Part shown: piece after piece, positions 8,723-17,612 of the stretch
Numbering within the stretch: the first letter of the stretch is position 1
Layout: each line of letters opens with the position of its first letter
DNA from: Maridesulfovibrio sp.
GTDB lineage: Bacteria > Desulfobacterota > Desulfovibrionia > Desulfovibrionales > Desulfovibrionaceae
Length of the DNA stretch: 64,000 nucleotides
Reading direction: 5' to 3'
NCBI RefSeq assembly: GCF_963666665.1
Contig: NZ_OY762999.1
Location: 3,754,001 to 3,818,000 of the forward strand
Program-made: the position numbers and the translations under genes
The notes under the pieces: generated by a model
Seen by the model: the letters and a program-made list of their open reading frames with translations, nothing else
What the model was told of the DNA's origin: nothing
Databases searched by the model: none

Positions 8723-10117
8723 TTTGGCGGAGTTGTGTGAATAGCCGCCGTACTCAGCTCCGAGGGAGTTGGTTACCGGGTTCTTTTCAAAGTAATCCAG
8801 ACACCTTTTCATGTCTTCGATAAGCAGCGAGCCGAGGTCTCGGCTGACACCGTGGCGGACAAGAATGCGCATCAGCACCAAGTCTTCGCGGTGGGCGGGC
8901 ATGGAGTAGGCCGGAACCTGCCAGCCTCTGGAACGCAGCTTGTCTGAGAGATCGTAGCAGTTGAATCCCGGACTGCTGCCTTCTTTCAGGGACCATGAAA
9001 CAGCTGGAATTCCGCCTCTTCCATTGTAAACAATGTCGAACACACCCAGCTTTTCAATCTCATCTGCAATATATGCGGCCGTGTCGTAGCAGGCCTGATG
9101 TATTTTGCGGTAGCCTTCTTTGCCCAGACGCAGGAAGTTATAGTATTGAGCCACAATCTGGCCTCCGGGGCGGGAAAAGTTCAAAGCGAAGGAAGGCATG
9201 TTGCCGCCCAGATAGTTGACCCAGAAAATGAGGTCATCGGGAAGGTCCTCGCGGTCACGCCAGATGACCCAGCCCACTCCCAGAGGAGAAAGGCCGAACT
9301 TGTGACCGGAAGTGTTGATGGATTTCACGCGCTTGATCCTGAAATCCCATTCAAGGTCCGGGTCGCAGAACGGGGCGATGAATCCTCCGCTGGCTCCGTC
9401 CACGTGAACAGGGATATCAAGGCCGGTTTCTTCCTGAAGCTTATCCAGAGCTTCGCAGACTTCTTTGACCGGTTCGTAGTCGCAGGTGAATGTCACCCCA
9501 AGGGTGGGCACTACTCCGATGGTGTTTTCGTCGCAGCGCTTGATCACTTCTTCGGGGCTCATTATCAAGCGGTCCTTTTCCATGGGGATTTCACGCAGTT
9601 CAACATCCCAGTACTTGGCGAATTTATGCCAGCAGATTTGGACCGGTCCGCAGATCATGTTCGGTTTGTCCACAGTCTTGCCTTGTGCTTTCATCTTCTC
9701 GCGCCAGCGCCATTTCATGGCCATGCCGCCGAGCATGGCTGCCTCGGATGAACCCGTAGTGGAGCAGCCTAAGGTGTTTGCTGCATCCGGTGAGTTCCAA
9801 AGGTCGGCCAGCATGTGCACGCAGCGGTTTTCAAGTTCAGCTGTCTGGGGATACTCATCTTTGTCGATCATATTTTTGTCCACGCACTCGTCCATGAGCT
9901 GGTGGATTTCAGGATCTACCCATGTGGAGCAGAAGGTCGCCAGATTCTGGCGGGAGTTCCCATCAAGCATCAGCTCATCATGAACTACCTGATATACATC
10001 TCTTGGAAGGTGTTCTTCTTCAGGGAATTTATATTTGGGCATGGTCAGGGAAAGATCAGATGAGGCGTAAATATCATCCAGCAGTTCTGCCCTTATCTTG
10101 TCCTTTTCGTGCAGCAT
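8720..10117 (-). CDS. gadB: Glutamate decarboxylase
   Basis: 465-residue PLP-dependent decarboxylase of the GadA/GadB type (E. coli GadB is 466). The PLP lysine is K273 in NTSGHKFGLSPLG, the pyridine-nitrogen Asp is in HVDGASGGFIAPF (D240), and the substrate loop TTGSSEAAMLGGMAMKWRWR is conserved. It converts glutamate to GABA, consuming a cytoplasmic proton. gadC is 50 bases upstream in the same transcript. Together they form a glutamate-dependent acid-resistance system. Confidence 0.93.
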   Translation of the reverse strand: MLHEKDKIRAELLDDIYASSDLSLTMPKYKFPEEEHLPRDVYQVVHDELMLDGNSRQNLATFCSTWVDPEIHQLMDECVDKNMIDKDEYPQTAELENRCVHMLADLWNSPDAANTLGCSTTGSSEAAMLGGMAMKWRWREKMKAQGKTVDKPNMICGPVQICWHKFAKYWDVELREIPMEKDRLIMSPEEVIKRCDENTIGVVPTLGVTFTCDYEPVKEVCEALDKLQEETGLDIPVHVDGASGGFIAPFCDPDLEWDFRIKRVKSINTSGHKFGLSPLGVGWVIWRDREDLPDDLIFWVNYLGGNMPSFALNFSRPGGQIVAQYYNFLRLGKEGYRKIHQACYDTAAYIADEIEKLGVFDIVYNGRGGIPAVSWSLKEGSSPGFNCYDLSDKLRSRGWQVPAYSMPAHREDLVLMRILVRHGVSRDLGSLLIEDMKRCLDYFEKNPVTNSLGAEYGGYSHNSAK

Positions 10118-10167
10118 GTCATAGCTCCTGGTTAATTTGTTTTATTTAAGAGATGATGCCGGGCCGA

Positions 10168-11619
10168 TTACCGGTCCCGTTTCCAGTCCGGTTTTTTCAA
10201 AGCGTTTATCAGTAAAGGAATACCCACAAATACAACCATGCCTGCGGCGACAAGGGCGACATACAGTGCCGGATTACCTACCTTAAGGTTTGTGGGCGGG
10301 AAGAATCCGACGATCAGGGCAAAGACCACTCCCAAGAGGCCGATGCCGGCGACAGCGCATAGACCGACCAGTCCACCCGGGACCTTATATGTCCGTGGCA
10401 GGTCGGGGCGGGTGTAGCGCAGTTTGATGGCTGCAGCATACATCATGATATACATGACCAGATACAGAGTCACGGTCATGGCTGAAATCATGAAGAAGGC
10501 CACGCTTACATTGTCCATGACGAAATACAGTCCGGCGAGCAGGCTTACTATCACAGCCTGAATCATGAGAATGTTGATCGGCATTCCGTTCTTGTTGGTT
10601 TTTGCCAGCAGGGGAGGCAGTTCTCCCTGATCTGCAGTATGCAGAAGCCCCCGGCTGGGGCCGCTGATCCATGACATAACCCCGCCGATGGCTCCGAAGG
10701 CTACAAGCAGTCCGATTACGGGAGTCATAAAACTGAGGTTGAATTTAGAGAGAAGCATTTTAAAGGCTTGCATTAGCCCTGCTGTCAGGCTGATTTCATG
10801 AGCCGGAATTACTGCAGCCACGCAGAGTGATCCAAGAGTAAAAAGCAGGAAGATTATAGCAGCTGCCAGAAACATGGATTCCGGGAATTGTTTGCCCGGA
10901 TCTTCAAGTTCATTGGCGTGAACCGCATGAACTTCCACACCGGCGAAAAGTAGGATGATCCCGGCAAGGAAGGCCACGCTTCCAAGTCCGTTTATGCTGG
11001 GAAAGAGCCTTGCATGGGGAAGTTGTCCCGCTGCTTTTTCCGCAGCTTCAACAGCCGGTGAAACCTGCAGGAACTCAAGGGGATTGCCCATATTTACCCA
11101 GAGCAGGCCGAGCACGATGATCAGGATTCCGGGAAGCACTGTTCCCAGCAGGACCCCGTATTTGGTTACCTTGCTGACAAGATCAGTTCCGGCAAGAGTG
11201 ATGAAGGTGGCCCCCCAGTACGCAACCAGAATTACTGAACCGGTATATGCGCCGCTGTTGGCCAATCCGGGGTCCATAAATAGGTATGCCAGAGCTCCGG
11301 CGGCAAATCCAAGCACCGTTGGGTACCAGACAACATTCTGGATCCATTGTAGCCAGATTGCCGTAAATCCCCATCTGGAGCCGAAAGCCGCTTTGACCCA
11401 GGTGTAGATTCCTCCTGATTCTTTGGAAAAGGCTCCGCCCAGCTCTGCTGCGACCAGCGAGGCTGGAATAAGAAAGATAAGAGTGGAAAAGAGGATGTAG
11501 AAAATCATGGATAAGCCTTCGCGGGCCATCATAGGAAGACCGCGCAGGCTGCATACCGCCGCTACGGTCATCATGGAAAGGGTAAACACCGACAATCTTT
11601 TTTTTGCAGGACTTGGCAT
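10168..11619 (-). CDS. gadC: Glutamate/GABA antiporter (APC family)
   Basis: 483-residue APC-superfamily carrier with about 12 helices. The N-terminal region AVCSLRGLPMMAREGLSMIFY and the block PASLVAAELGGAFSKESGGIYTWVKAAFG are typical of GadC-like exchangers. It should import glutamate and export GABA, complementing the decarboxylase encoded next in the operon. The C-terminus is short (KKPDWKRDR) compared with the autoinhibitory plug of E. coli GadC (511 residues). The assignment rests on sequence type and the gadB neighbour. Confidence 0.85.
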   Translation of the reverse strand: MPSPAKKRLSVFTLSMMTVAAVCSLRGLPMMAREGLSMIFYILFSTLIFLIPASLVAAELGGAFSKESGGIYTWVKAAFGSRWGFTAIWLQWIQNVVWYPTVLGFAAGALAYLFMDPGLANSGAYTGSVILVAYWGATFITLAGTDLVSKVTKYGVLLGTVLPGILIIVLGLLWVNMGNPLEFLQVSPAVEAAEKAAGQLPHARLFPSINGLGSVAFLAGIILLFAGVEVHAVHANELEDPGKQFPESMFLAAAIIFLLFTLGSLCVAAVIPAHEISLTAGLMQAFKMLLSKFNLSFMTPVIGLLVAFGAIGGVMSWISGPSRGLLHTADQGELPPLLAKTNKNGMPINILMIQAVIVSLLAGLYFVMDNVSVAFFMISAMTVTLYLVMYIMMYAAAIKLRYTRPDLPRTYKVPGGLVGLCAVAGIGLLGVVFALIVGFFPPTNLKVGNPALYVALVAAGMVVFVGIPLLINALKKPDWKRDR

Positions 11620-11912
11620 AAGCAGTATTCCTTATACATTGTAATGGTATCCGTGATAAGATCTGTGCAGCCTTCTTCCAATATTTCTTAAGAGTTTACA
11701 GTTAACTTAAATTTCTACGACACTGAGTGGAAAAGATCAACCGGAGACAATAAAAAAGGCTGTAACTTATGTCTTTAACAATAAATTTGAGGAAGTTTGC
11801 GCAAAAATAAGGTGGCTCTTGTTACATTCGTAGCTTTCTTAGACTAAGAATAGATTGATGAGGTATGATATACAGAGGGTGTAAGTAATAAGTGACAGTT
11901 TTTGTTGTATGG

Positions 11913-11926
11913 CGACAAAAACGTCG
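11913..11926. promoter_or_regulatory. Putative EBP enhancer site (CGACA-N4-CGTCG)
   Basis: CGACAAAAACGTCG, one base off the symmetric motif CGACA-N4-TGTCG found at 19725, 21266 and 21336. It lies about 150 bp upstream of the -24/-12 promoter at 12076, a normal distance for a sigma-54 activator site. It is inferred to bind the EBP encoded at 19763. Confidence 0.65.
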
Positions 11927-11980
11927 TAAGGGCTTTCAAGCCTGATAATTCGATTGTTTTGCCTGTTTTTTACGATTTTA

Positions 11981-11994
11981 CGACACTATCGTCG
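11981..11994. promoter_or_regulatory. Putative EBP enhancer site (CGACA-N4-CGTCG)
   Basis: CGACACTATCGTCG, the second copy, 68 bp from the first and about 80 bp upstream of the -24 element. It has the same one-base departure from symmetry as the copy at 11913. Confidence 0.65.
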
Positions 11995-12075
11995 TATGCA
12001 TCAGAGAATGTAAAATTCGACTATTGCGCCAACTTTCACAAGCTGTGCGTGGGTTTTCGTGAGTCCTTACTATTT

Positions 12076-12091
12076 TGGCCCGTTTATTGCT
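12076..12091 (+). promoter_or_regulatory. Sigma-54 (-24/-12) promoter of the BCCT operon
   Basis: TGGCCCGTTTATTGCT matches TGGCACGNNNNTTGCW at all but one defined position, with GG-N10-GC spacing. It lies 164 bases before the BCCT start codon. Confidence 0.8.
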
Positions 12092-12254
12092 CAAAAGGGG
12101 TCGATGCGGCTGCAGACGCATTAGCATGGATCTCATGCACCAAAGGGGTGATTGCCGGATGACCGGCAGTTGCAAGATAGCACAATCAACAAATGCTCTT
12201 TACTGATAATTTTATATAAAAGAGTTGCAAGCGTACTGACTTAAGGGAGGAAGT

Positions 12255-13808
12255 ATGGCTACAAATGGTAATGGTGAAGGGGCGGACCTTCGACCAGATT
12301 TAAAGATCCTTGTTCCGGCTACGCTGGTGCTTTTGGGCATCATCGCTTGTTCTATTCTTTTCACCGAGGCAAGTGAAAAAGTTCTCAAAGCGGCTTACTC
12401 CGTTTTCACCCATAACACAGGAACTCTCTACCTTTGGGTAACCGTAGGTATGATGATTTTGTGTGCGTTTTTCATGTTCTCCAGCTACGGCAATATCAAG
12501 TTTGGTGATGAAGATGAAAAACCTGAATTCAATAACTTCTCATGGATCGCCATGATGTTCTGCTCCGGTGTTGCCGGTGCAGTTATGTTCTGGTCAATTG
12601 TTGAGCCTCTGTTCAACCTGGCTTACCCCCCAAAATTTGCAGAACCCCTGAGCAGGGAGTCCTTTGAGTGGGCTATGTCCTACGTTCTGCTGCACTGGGG
12701 ACCGGTAACATGGCCTTGGTACATGGTTACCGCATTGCCCATCTGCTACATGTTCTATAAGCGCAAAAAGCCTGTTCTTCGTATCAGTGCTGCTGCAGAA
12801 CCTGTTCTCGGCGAGAGAGTCAACGGCGGCATCGGCAAGGGAATCGAGGTTTTCTTCATCATCGGTCTCATGTTCTCCAATGCCGCTGTTATGGGCGTTT
12901 CCGTTCCCATTGTTAACCACGCTCTGGCCCAGACTCTCGGCATCGAACCCAGCTTTACCCTCGAAATGATCATTCTCGCTGTCAGTGCGGTAATTTTCAC
13001 TGCCAGTGTTTCCATGGGTCTGAGTAAAGGTATTAAGCTCCTTTCAGATGCTAACGTAGTTATCGCCTTGTCCATGGTTTTCTTCTGCCTCGTGGCAGGT
13101 CCCACCGTGTTCATCATGGATAACTTCACCAACTCTTTCGGTCAGATGGTTGGTAACTTCTGGTCCATGATTTTCTGGACCGATCCTTACACCAAAGGAA
13201 CCTTCCCGCAGGATTGGACAATCTTCTATGCGTTGTGGATGGCTTCCTACGGTCCTTTCATGGGGCTGTTCATCGCCCGCATTTCCCGCGGACGTACTGT
13301 AAGAAACGTAATCGGTATGGGTCTGGCCGGCGGTATTGCCGGTTCCTACATGATCCACGCTGTATTCGGTGGTTACACCATGTGGGCACAGCTCACCGGT
13401 GTTGTTGATGCTGTAGGTGTACTCAAAGCCAGTGGCGGCCCTGCTGCTCTGGTTGCTGTTCTGAGCACCCTGCCTGCAGGTCATGCCGTACTCATCGGTT
13501 ACTGCGTATTTTCCACCATCTTCCTGGCTACCAGTGTAGACTCCTGCGCATATGTAATTTCCTGCTCAGCGACTACCAAGCTGGTTCCTGGACACGAACC
13601 TACTCGTGGTCATCGTTTTTACTGGGCTGCCGTTCAGGCAGGTCTGGCACTTGCGGCGATTACCATGGGCGGTCTTGGTCCGGTTAAGATCTTCGCGAAC
13701 TTTTCCGGAGCACTCATGCTTATCCCCATCGCATTTGCGGTAGCGGCATGGTTCAAGATGGTTAAGGAAGATAATGCGCTGCTAATGTGTTGCAAACCCA
13801 AGAATTAA
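12255..13808 (+). CDS. BCCT family transporter
   Basis: 517-residue carrier of the betaine/choline/carnitine family with about 12 helices. Diagnostic segments are GAVMFWSIVEPLFNLAYPP and SYGPFMGLFIARISRGRTVR followed by a Gly-rich helix. Family members import quaternary amines or sulfonium/sulfonate-like zwitterions by Na+ or H+ symport, or by exchange. The aromatic box that reads W-W-I-S-W in glycine-betaine carriers reads W-M-A-S-Y here, so the substrate may differ. First gene of an operon behind a -24/-12 promoter; GGGAGG lies before the ATG. Confidence 0.9.
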   Translation: MATNGNGEGADLRPDLKILVPATLVLLGIIACSILFTEASEKVLKAAYSVFTHNTGTLYLWVTVGMMILCAFFMFSSYGNIKFGDEDEKPEFNNFSWIAMMFCSGVAGAVMFWSIVEPLFNLAYPPKFAEPLSRESFEWAMSYVLLHWGPVTWPWYMVTALPICYMFYKRKKPVLRISAAAEPVLGERVNGGIGKGIEVFFIIGLMFSNAAVMGVSVPIVNHALAQTLGIEPSFTLEMIILAVSAVIFTASVSMGLSKGIKLLSDANVVIALSMVFFCLVAGPTVFIMDNFTNSFGQMVGNFWSMIFWTDPYTKGTFPQDWTIFYALWMASYGPFMGLFIARISRGRTVRNVIGMGLAGGIAGSYMIHAVFGGYTMWAQLTGVVDAVGVLKASGGPAALVAVLSTLPAGHAVLIGYCVFSTIFLATSVDSCAYVISCSATTKLVPGHEPTRGHRFYWAAVQAGLALAAITMGGLGPVKIFANFSGALMLIPIAFAVAAWFKMVKEDNALLMCCKPKN

Positions 13809-13821
13809 ACAACCTCGCGTA

Positions 13822-13878
13822 GCAAAGGGAAAGACCCTTGAGCCCTGACGGATAACCCTCTCAGGGGTCTGCCCTTGC
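13822..13878 (+). repeat. Intra-operon stem-loop between BCCT and phosphatase genes
   Basis: GCAAAGGGAAAGACCCTTGAG (13822-13842) pairs imperfectly with 13860-13878. There is no T run, so it is more likely an mRNA processing or 3'-protection element than a terminator. The next gene follows 45 bases later with its own strong ribosome binding site. Confidence 0.6.
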
Positions 13879-13922
13879 GCAAGAGAAAAAACATAAGTAG
13901 TTGAAATAAAAGGAGAAATGAA

Positions 13923-15803
13923 ATGGCAGCTAAAGCGAAAAGAGTAGCACTGCTCGGATTTGACTGCGCAATTCCCAAGAGACTCGAAGCTCTTATTGAA
14001 GAAGGCGCACTGCCCAACTTTAAAAAGTTCAAGGCCGAAGGCTCTTATATGACTGAAGGGTACAACATGCCTACAGTTACCCCGCCTTCCTGGGCTACCA
14101 TCTGCACCGGTGCATTCCCCCGCACCCACGGAGTAGAGGACTACTACTATTACAATGAAGGTGAGTCCCTTCACTTCTCCAAGTGCGTTCAGGCTTTCGG
14201 CTCTGATATGCTGACTGCCCAGACCATCTGGGATGCATGGGATAAAGCCGGTAAAAAGTCTCTCGTTGTCAACTACCCCGTTTCCTGGCCTTCCAAAATG
14301 GAAAACGGCATCATGGTTCAGGGTGAAGGTCTTTCCCCTGCTGAGCACCGCTGGCAGATCGAAGGTTACGAACACAAGGAATGGCTCTGTGCTGAATCCT
14401 GCGTAGCTACCGATTTCTACCCCATCGGCGTTCAGGCCCGTTTCGAAGAAGCAGAAGGCTGGAAGAACATCCCCGAAGAAGTTGAAGATCAGGAACCTCT
14501 CGAAATGGTCATCCCCATGGAATTCGGCCATGCTATGGATCCCCTCAAGCCCCAGACCTGGTACGGCCTGACTTGGGAATCCGAAGATGACGGTTACGAT
14601 ATCTTCGCTCTTTGTCCTGAAAAAGACTTTTCCAAAGCTTTCTTCACCATCAAGCTGCGTGAGTGGTCTGATGTAATTGAATCCAATTTCACCATCGAGT
14701 CCGACGGCCGTGTTGAAAAAGGCTACTTCCGCTGCAAGCTGATGGAACTCTCCGATGACGCTGAAGATTTCAAACTGTACATCTCCGGCATCAACGGCAC
14801 CAAAGGTTACTGCGCACCTGCAGATGCTCTGCAGAATGTGGACTTCACCAAAAACATCATTGCTAACGACATGGGCTTCGTAGGTCATGCCAACGGCATC
14901 ATTGATGACGAAACCATTCTCGAGCTGGCACAGTTCCACTCCGAGTGGATCACTGAAGTTCTGACCACCCTTATGAAGGACAACCCGGATTGGGATCTGG
15001 TCTACATGCACACCCACCTCATCGACTGGTTCTACCATGGCTTCCTCGACAAGATGGACAGCGATGATGAAGCAGTTCGTGAACACGCTTACAACCTTGA
15101 GCGCGCAATCTACCAGATCGAAGACAGATTCCTCGGCAACATGATGGCAATCATGCCTGAAGATGCACTGACCTGCCTGATCTCCGACCACGGTGCAACA
15201 CCCATCGGACCTATCCTCAACACTGCTGAAGCACTGAAGCAGGCCGGTCTGACCGCTTATGAAGCACGTGAAGGTGAAGGTAACTTCTTTGATGAGTCCG
15301 AAGGCTTCAACTACGAACTCATCCCCGAGAAATCCAAGGCTGTTCCCCAGCGCTACATGTTCGTCTACGTAAACCTCAAGTCCAAGTACCCCGGCGGTAT
15401 TGTTGAGGACGAAGATTACGAAAAAGTACGTAATGAAATCATCGACGCACTTTACGACTACAAACACCCCGAAACCGGCGAGCGTCCTGTAATGTGCGCC
15501 ATCCCCAAAGAAGACGCAAAAGTCTTCGGTATGGGCGGCGAGCAGGCCGGTGACGTTGTTTACGTTCTCAAGCCTGAATATATGGCTGAACACGGCTACG
15601 GTTTCCCCACCGGTGAATCCGGATGCGGTTCTCTCAAGAACGTCATGATTTGGCGTGGTCCCGGCGTTAAGCAGGGCTTTGTATACGACCGTCCCCGTTG
15701 GCTGGCTGACGTTGTACCTACCTTCTGCCACGCAACCGGCAACCCGGTTCCCGCAGATACCGAAGGTGCAATCTGCTACCAGATCTTCGAAGACGACAAG
15801 TAA
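13923..15803 (+). CDS. Alkaline-phosphatase-superfamily hydrolase (phosphodiesterase/pyrophosphatase-like)
   Basis: 626-residue protein of the alkaline phosphatase/NPP fold. Metal-site candidates in order are D14 (LLGFDCA), the Thr nucleophile segment MPTVTPPSWATICTGAFP (residues 49-66), D368 and H372 (HTHLIDWFYH), D422-H423 (ISDHGATP) and H557 (AEHGYGFPTGES). No signal peptide is visible, so it is predicted cytoplasmic, unlike many family members. Thr rather than formylglycine-type Cys/Ser suggests a phospho-ester hydrolase, not a sulfatase. It is cotranscribed with a BCCT importer, so its substrate may be the imported compound or a derivative (inference). GGAG lies before the ATG. Confidence 0.85.
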   Translation: MAAKAKRVALLGFDCAIPKRLEALIEEGALPNFKKFKAEGSYMTEGYNMPTVTPPSWATICTGAFPRTHGVEDYYYYNEGESLHFSKCVQAFGSDMLTAQTIWDAWDKAGKKSLVVNYPVSWPSKMENGIMVQGEGLSPAEHRWQIEGYEHKEWLCAESCVATDFYPIGVQARFEEAEGWKNIPEEVEDQEPLEMVIPMEFGHAMDPLKPQTWYGLTWESEDDGYDIFALCPEKDFSKAFFTIKLREWSDVIESNFTIESDGRVEKGYFRCKLMELSDDAEDFKLYISGINGTKGYCAPADALQNVDFTKNIIANDMGFVGHANGIIDDETILELAQFHSEWITEVLTTLMKDNPDWDLVYMHTHLIDWFYHGFLDKMDSDDEAVREHAYNLERAIYQIEDRFLGNMMAIMPEDALTCLISDHGATPIGPILNTAEALKQAGLTAYEAREGEGNFFDESEGFNYELIPEKSKAVPQRYMFVYVNLKSKYPGGIVEDEDYEKVRNEIIDALYDYKHPETGERPVMCAIPKEDAKVFGMGGEQAGDVVYVLKPEYMAEHGYGFPTGESGCGSLKNVMIWRGPGVKQGFVYDRPRWLADVVPTFCHATGNPVPADTEGAICYQIFEDDK

Positions 15804-15849
15804 TTATATTTGACCCCCCATGGGTCATTTCACACCCGATTCCGCTTAA

Positions 15850-15881
15850 GCGGAGCGATTTTGTCTCTGAAATCGCTCCGC
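15850..15881 (+). repeat. Intra-operon perfect 12-bp hairpin
   Basis: GCGGAGCGATTT (15850-15861) and its exact complement at 15870-15881, loop of eight bases, with no T run. It sits in the 207-base gap before the DsrH-like gene and probably adjusts relative mRNA levels within the operon. Confidence 0.65.
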
Positions 15882-16010
15882 CAGCGGGGCCTGGATTCAA
15901 CGGAACTTCGGCTCGTTCAGTCCGGACCCCGGAACAGGGTGGGGCATTCCTTGAAACAATCCCGCAGCTCCAGTGAGGGGGAGGTGGGGAAAAGAAATGG
16001 AGAACAATTA

Positions 16011-16292
16011 ATGCTCTTTTTCGTAAATAAGCCGGAAGAGAAAGTCCTTGAGCGCATCGCGCTTGTTGGAGGCGATGAGGACAAAGCTCTGCTTCTGGTT
16101 GGTGATGCCGTTGTCCTCGGCACCGCTCACTGGGAAGAAAAATTCGAAGATATGGATGTGGAAGACATCTATGTGGCTAAAGATGCCGTGGAAGCCCGCA
16201 ACATCGAACTCAGCGACAACTGTGAAGTAGTGGACTACGCCAAAATGGTCGACCTGCTGCTGGGCAGCGACGAAAAAGTCGTTTCACTTTAA
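16011..16292 (+). CDS. DsrH/TusB-like protein
   Basis: 93 residues matching the DsrH/TusB pattern: MLFFVNKPEEKVLERIALVG, a hydrophobic KALLLVGDAVVLGTA strand, an IYVAKDAVEARNI motif (TusB: VYVLNEDIEARGL) and VVDYAKMVDLLL at the end. TusB is the small subunit of the TusBCD sulfur-relay hexamer; its catalytic-type Cys is missing here (the only Cys is in SDNCEVV). The start at 16011 is preceded by GGAG; a longer reading from 15810 would cross the hairpin. It is followed by DsrE- and DsrF-like genes. Confidence 0.75.
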   Translation: MLFFVNKPEEKVLERIALVGGDEDKALLLVGDAVVLGTAHWEEKFEDMDVEDIYVAKDAVEARNIELSDNCEVVDYAKMVDLLLGSDEKVVSL

Positions 16293-16304
16293 GGAGAATG
16301 TGAG

Positions 16305-16703
16305 ATGTCCAAGACTCTGACCATCATGCTTATGTCCGGTTCCGCTGAGAATGAGGATGCACAGTTCGCAACCAATCTCGCTGAAGCAGCCCTTGAGAAA
16401 GGGCACAAGGTACAGATGTATCTTTTCGGCAATGCCGTAAATATTTCCAAGAAAGAAGAGCCGATTGAAGGCGATCTGCATATTGCTCCCAGACTTGTTG
16501 ATCATATTGAGCCCACTAAGAACTTCGAGCGTGTGGCCCGTCTGATTGAAAAAGGCGCTGATATTTCCACCTGCCACACCAACGAGCATGCCCGCGGCAT
16601 TGAATCCAAGGAATACGTTGAAGGCGTTAAATGGGGCGATGTCGGCGGTTCTTTCACTAAATACCTGATGACTTCGGACGTATTGCTGTCCGTGGGCCAC
16701 TAA
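16305..16703 (+). CDS. DsrE/TusD-like protein
   Basis: 132-residue DsrE-family protein with a Rossmann-like start (LTIMLMSGSAENEDAQFATNL) and the signature region ISTCHTNEHARGI with C90. In canonical DsrE/TusD the loop is C-x2-C-x3-RG; here only the first Cys is kept and the second is Asn. DsrE proteins carry persulfide sulfur to partner proteins. The three-gene set H-E-F (16011-17047) mirrors TusBCD/DsrEFH, but a full sulfur relay is not assured given the Cys losses. A strong AAGGAG precedes the ATG. Confidence 0.8.
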   Translation: MSKTLTIMLMSGSAENEDAQFATNLAEAALEKGHKVQMYLFGNAVNISKKEEPIEGDLHIAPRLVDHIEPTKNFERVARLIEKGADISTCHTNEHARGIESKEYVEGVKWGDVGGSFTKYLMTSDVLLSVGH

Positions 16704-16714
16704 GGAGGAATCCC

Positions 16715-17047
16715 ATGATCAATTCTGCATGTCTGATTGTATCCAAGCCTCTTGGTGTAGAAATTTCCGCTCTCGGTATCCGCACTGCATGGGCCTGTCA
16801 CCAGAACGGCTTCGAATGCAAGCTGGTTTTCGTCGAAGAAGGTGTTTGGTGTCTGACTGATAAACCCGGCTACCATAACTCCATGATCAAGGATTTTCTT
16901 GGCGAAGACGGTGAGGTCGTTTGTGTCCGTGAAGACCTTGAGAAGCGCGGTATTGATGAAGATGCGCTGGTGGATGGTGTTGAACTCATTGATGCTGATG
17001 AAGTGGCCGAAATCTGTGAAGATTTCGAAACCGTCAACTATTTCTAA
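16715..17047 (+). CDS. DsrF/TusC-like protein
   Basis: 110 residues, 11 bases after the DsrE-like gene. It matches DsrF/TusC in layout: ACLIVSKPLGVEISALGIRTAWAC, LVFVEEGVWCLTDKPGYHN (DsrF: FFIADGVFQL), an EKRGIDEDAL motif and an acidic C-terminus. It probably forms a heteromer with the two preceding products. Four Cys residues are present. Its exact function in this operon is unknown. Confidence 0.75.
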   Translation: MINSACLIVSKPLGVEISALGIRTAWACHQNGFECKLVFVEEGVWCLTDKPGYHNSMIKDFLGEDGEVVCVREDLEKRGIDEDALVDGVELIDADEVAEICEDFETVNYF

Positions 17048-17067
17048 AAGAATTTGAGGGAAGGAAA

Positions 17068-17499
17068 ATGTCCAGAGTAGAATTCGAGCGTCTTGATGAA
17101 AACCGCGATTTTTTCAAAGTAGGTGCTAAAGCTGTTCCTGAAATCATCATGGATTTCTCAAGCATTACCCCCGAAGAGCGCAATCAGGAGAGCATGGGCT
17201 CCCGCATGCTCTGCGTTGCAGCTCTTGCCTGTTATACCAACACCTTTGTCAACGCTCTTGAGCGCAACGGCGCGGAAGTTAAGTCCATGACCGGCTCTGC
17301 TGAAGCCGGCAAGGACAAAGATGAAGTGATGCGTACTCGCTACACCGAACTGGAAATTAATATCGAAGTAGGTCTTGATGAAAAGGACCGTGAAATTTTC
17401 GAGACTGTAAAAGACAACATGCTCAACGGTTCCCTGCTGACTTACTCCCTCGAGGAAGGCATGGAAGTTGACTATAACCTGTCCATGAAGGCCGTTTAA
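17068..17499 (+). CDS. OsmC-like protein
   Basis: 143 residues of OsmC/Ohr character: a beta-rich N-terminus, then MLCVAALACYTNTFVNAL (C49 and C55) as the central helix, and a final strand pair (DYNLSMKAV). OsmC/Ohr peroxidases use one Cys on this helix and a second in a C-P-V motif near the C-terminus. That second position here reads NGSLLTYSLEEG without Cys. Hydroperoxide reduction by the normal mechanism is therefore doubtful; a C49-C55 pair or a non-redox role are alternatives. GGGAAGG lies before the ATG. Confidence 0.75.
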   Translation: MSRVEFERLDENRDFFKVGAKAVPEIIMDFSSITPEERNQESMGSRMLCVAALACYTNTFVNALERNGAEVKSMTGSAEAGKDKDEVMRTRYTELEINIEVGLDEKDREIFETVKDNMLNGSLLTYSLEEGMEVDYNLSMKAV

Positions 17500-17612
17500 T
17501 TAAAACGACTTAACCAATACAGAACAAAAACAACTATTAGGGATTCATAAGGCCTGCAGCCGTTAGGCGAAAAGCGCAGCAAATCCCGACATAATTCAAG
17601 GAGAAAAATAAA

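Larger units (their letters stand above)
11640..12254. other. Regulatory intergenic region between gadC and the BCCT operon
   Basis: 615 bases with no convincing gene. It carries the divergent promoter region of gadC, two CGACA-N4-CGTCG elements (11913, 11981), a -24/-12 promoter (12076) and a 160-base leader of the BCCT mRNA. A half copy, ACGACACTGAGTGG, lies near 11717. An open frame at 11902-12162 overlaps these sites and has no protein features. Confidence 0.7.

Noticed and set aside
11902..12162. Open reading frame of 86 codons upstream of the BCCT gene
   Set aside because: It covers the two enhancer palindromes and the -24/-12 promoter; the translation has no domain or membrane character.
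13782..15731. Long minus-strand open frame opposite the phosphatase gene
   Set aside because: Antisense shadow; the plus strand has the metal-site motifs and ribosome binding site.
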